The notes beneath the pieces were generated by a model. It saw only the letters and a list, made by a program, of their open reading frames with translations. It searched no databases and was not told the DNA's origin. Of a stretch of 64,000 bases of DNA, positions 60,168 through 64,000 are shown in pieces. Numbering within the stretch: position 1 is the first letter of the stretch; the number at the start of each line of letters is the position of its first letter. Source of the DNA: Burkholderiales bacterium (GTDB taxonomy: Bacteria > Pseudomonadota > Gammaproteobacteria > Burkholderiales > Burkholderiaceae_C); the NCBI GenBank assembly GCA_016192425.1, contig JACPUE010000058.1, positions 62,001 through 126,000 of the forward strand, written 5' to 3'. A program made the position numbers and the translations under genes.

Positions 60168-61355
60168 TCATGGATAGGCCCTCAAGGCAAGTTCGTGGCA
60201 CAGCGTGGCCAGCGGCATGGCCTGCACGCCATGGCCCAGGGGGAAGGGTTCGTCGCCGGGGTAGATGACCAGCTTGCGCGTGGGTTGCAGGTCTTCGCAG
60301 GCACTGTGAAAACCGCGTTCGACCTTGGGAGTCAGGCTGCGTTTGACTTCGATGGCCCACAGGTCGTTGTTGGGCCAATGCAGCAACAGGTCGATCTCGG
60401 CGCCGCTGCTGGTGCGATAGAAGTAGCCCTGGACGTTGGCGGGGGCGCAGGTCAGCAGGTTTTCAATGCACAGGCCCTCCCAACTGGCGCCCACCACGGG
60501 GTGGGACAGCACGGCCTCTTTGGTTTCGATGTCCAGCAGCGCGTGCACCAGGCCGCTGTCGCGCACGTAGACCTTGGGGGACTTCACCAGACGCTTGCCC
60601 AGGTTGGCGTGCCAGGGCGTCAGGCGCCGCACCAGCAACAGGTCGCACAACAGGTCGATATAGCTTTGGGCGGTTTTGGCGTCCACACTCAGATTGCGCG
60701 CGAGCTGGGCCACATTGAGCAGGCCGCCTTGCTGATGGGCCAGCATGGTCCAGAAGCGGCGCAGGGTCTCGGCCGCAATGCGAGGCCCAAACTGCGGGAT
60801 GTCGCGTTCGAGGTAGGTCCGAATGAAATTCTGCCGCCAACGCATGCTGCGCGCATCGCTCGGGGCGCCCAGACTTTCCGGAAAACCGCCGCGCAGCCAG
60901 AGTGTGTCAAGGCTGGTTTCGGGGCGGGCCGCGGCCTGGACTTCAAGGATGTCCAGAGGATTGAGATCCAGGTAGGCGATACGGCCCGCCAGGGATTCGC
61001 CGGACTGCTTGAGCAAATCCAGCGAGGCCGAACCCAGCAACAGGTACAGACCCGCGCGGCGGCCATCGCGGCGGGCCTTATCGATCAGCCCTCGCAGCAC
61101 GGGGAACAGGCCGGGCGCGCGGTGGACTTCGTCAATGATGACCAGCTTGTCCAGATGATCGGCAAGGTATAGCTCGGGCTGCGCCAGCTTGCTACGGTCG
61201 CGCTCGGACTCCAGATCGAGGTAAAGACTGGAAACGGTTTTGGCGACCTTCAGCGCCATCGTCGTTTTGCCCACCTGCCGTGGCCCGAGCAAGGCCACAG
61301 CGGGGGTGTGCCGGAGTTCTTCCGTGGCAAGGGCGAGAAGGCGTCGCTCAAACAT
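60168..61355 (-). CDS. AAA ATPase with DUF4143 domain
   Basis: The 395-residue protein has Walker A LLGPRQVGKTTMAL (about residues 22-35), Walker B KLVIIDEVHRAPGLF (about 69-83) and a C-terminal DUF4143 domain (about 200-360) that resembles a PD-(D/E)xK nuclease fold (SSGAEIDLLLHWPNNDLWAI, EVKRS). Such proteins are common in accessory and defence loci. It lies next to the type IIG enzyme, in the same direction, 144 bases away. Function unknown. Confidence 0.82.
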   Translation of the reverse strand: MFERRLLALATEELRHTPAVALLGPRQVGKTTMALKVAKTVSSLYLDLESERDRSKLAQPELYLADHLDKLVIIDEVHRAPGLFPVLRGLIDKARRDGRRAGLYLLLGSASLDLLKQSGESLAGRIAYLDLNPLDILEVQAAARPETSLDTLWLRGGFPESLGAPSDARSMRWRQNFIRTYLERDIPQFGPRIAAETLRRFWTMLAHQQGGLLNVAQLARNLSVDAKTAQSYIDLLCDLLLVRRLTPWHANLGKRLVKSPKVYVRDSGLVHALLDIETKEAVLSHPVVGASWEGLCIENLLTCAPANVQGYFYRTSSGAEIDLLLHWPNNDLWAIEVKRSLTPKVERGFHSACEDLQPTRKLVIYPGDEPFPLGHGVQAMPLATLCHELALRAYP

Positions 61356-61401
61356 CCTTGCAATTCTGGAGTCTTATTCCTGTATTTGCAAGGTTTTTTG
61401 C

Positions 61402-63136
<1,735 letters not shown>

Positions 63137-63172
63137 CGGCGGGACGCTGGCGGGGTGCGCAGGCTGCGGCTT

Positions 63173-63547
63173 TCAGGCAGCCTTGCGCGGCGCCTGCAGC
63201 TTGCCGTGGGGCAGGGTGGACAGGCGCGAAAACATGCGCCGCACATAGCCGCGCACCCACAGGCATTTGTTCAGCTCGTCCACGGGCAGCGGGCCGGAGA
63301 CGACCACGATGTCGTTGGCCACTTCCTGTGCGCCCGCGGCGCGCAGGCGGCGGCGCATGTTGCTGGCCCAGGACTGGATGCGCGTGGGGCTGCCGTGCTG
63401 GTGCACCTGGCCCGTGTGCAGGTCAAACGCGATGGCCACGGTGTCGGTCTTGAGCTTGAAGCGCCGCTCGCCGGTGATGGTGCTGGGGGCCTCACGCATG
63501 TCGTACAGGTAGTAGCTGCCTGCCTTGAGCTGGTATTGCAAGTCCAT
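63173..63547 (-). CDS. Small conserved protein of unknown function
   Basis: The 124-residue product (MDLQYQLKAGSYYLYDMREA onward) is soluble and basic near its end (VRRMFSRLSTLPHGK). No domain recognised. It is compact and has a plausible start at 63545-63547, but coding evidence is only moderate. The gap 63548-63746 downstream of the phospholipase gene holds no other feature I can support. Confidence 0.5.
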   Translation of the reverse strand: MDLQYQLKAGSYYLYDMREAPSTITGERRFKLKTDTVAIAFDLHTGQVHQHGSPTRIQSWASNMRRRLRAAGAQEVANDIVVVSGPLPVDELNKCLWVRGYVRRMFSRLSTLPHGKLQAPRKAA

Positions 63548-63746
63548 GGGTCGTCGTCTCCGTGGCTGAATTGTCCGGTCTGTGGCCACCCGCAATGCGC
63601 TGGATAAACGGTGGGAATGCGCTGCTTATCGCTGGCATGGCACCGGTGGCGCGCTCAACCGGCTGCCGGGCGCGCTGCGCATTGTCGCGTGTGGGCATGA
63701 GCGCTACAAGAAAATCAGGGTGCGATTGCGTAACGGCTTGTGTCAA

Positions 63747-64000
63747 TCAAAAATCCACCAGGCTCAGGCCCACGGTGAACACGGTGCGCTTGCGGTTGTA
63801 GTCCACCAGGCTGTCGCCGTAGCCGCTGAACAGCTGGGTGTGCAGGCGCAGGTTGCTCTTGCCGCCGCCCAGCCCCGAGCCCAGGGCCTGCATCCACTCC
63901 AGCCGCACCGAGCCGCGCGCCGAGGATGCGAGCGAATGGCGCAGCGTCACGCCCAGGGTGTGGTCGCGGCTCGGGTTCCAGAAGGCGGAGACTTCGCCCC
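63747..64000 (-). CDS. pldA: Outer-membrane phospholipase A, C-terminal part (cut by window end)
   Basis: Only the C-terminal 83 or so residues are in the window. They are beta-barrel-like, with FWNPSRDHTLGVTLRHS, LRLHTQLFSGYGDSLVDYNR and the end GLSLVDF, which match the final strands of the PldA/OMPLA family and end in the aromatic residue used by the BAM machinery. The catalytic His-Ser-Asn residues lie outside the window. Confidence 0.7.
   Translation of the reverse strand, partial: GEVSAFWNPSRDHTLGVTLRHSLASSARGSVRLEWMQALGSGLGGGKSNLRLHTQLFSGYGDSLVDYNRKRTVFTVGLSLVDF

Overview
The window reads as a piece of a high-GC betaproteobacterial chromosome, most likely Comamonadaceae (Acidovorax, Comamonas or Alicycliphilus type). 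Reasons: the recC-recB-recD order, PhaM, SorAB, a DUF2145 protein, a tandem glycine riboswitch in front of a D-amino-acid dehydrogenase, and two families of short dispersed repeats that I recognise from that family. The genus is inference.

Bases 1 to about 11,506 are the right end of an integrated element. From left to right it carries a divergent mercury module (merR cut by the window edge, a MerR-type operator, merT, merP, a GDCCVxC protein; no merA), an orphan umuC-like polymerase gene co-directional with a small HTH/coiled-coil gene and the C-terminal remnant of another gene that I suspect was a recombinase, an IS3-family insertion sequence, a 529-base non-coding stretch full of hairpins, an unrecognised 269-residue gene of lower GC, and a 1870-residue protein with two tyrosine-recombinase catalytic regions. 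The element ends in 46 bases of the 3' part of an initiator tRNA gene, so the attachment site is tRNA-fMet. This recombination module is the most unusual part of the window.

From 11.6 kb on the sequence is ordinary chromosome. recCBD (11.6-21.0 kb) is a translationally coupled operon; recC carries an in-frame dispersed repeat. Next come a DksA-like zinc-finger gene, a copper-handling pair (DUF2946 and PCuAC), phaM, a FIST sensor gene, and a divergent sulfur locus: a PhnD-like/rhodanese fusion facing sorAB, with strong palindromes between them. From 28.1 to 37.5 kb is a signalling run: NarXL-like kinase and regulator, then a chemoreceptor translationally coupled to a PAS/GAF/GGDEF/EAL protein.

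From 37.6 to 54 kb are dadA under a tandem glycine riboswitch, a Ca-binding-repeat secreted protein, a four-gene operon headed by a TetR regulator (DUF2867, ABC1 kinase, membrane protein), an XRE regulator with a clear 7-7-7 operator that recurs 4.3 kb away, a ceramidase-like membrane protein, an LplT/PlsC-type fusion, a saccharopine-dehydrogenase-like enzyme, DUF2145, and a TelA cluster. From 54 to 64 kb are a GST, an MFS transporter, a single-chain type IIG restriction-modification enzyme, an AAA/DUF4143 ATPase, tgt, a universal stress protein, a small conserved gene, and the 3' part of an outer-membrane phospholipase A gene cut by the window end.
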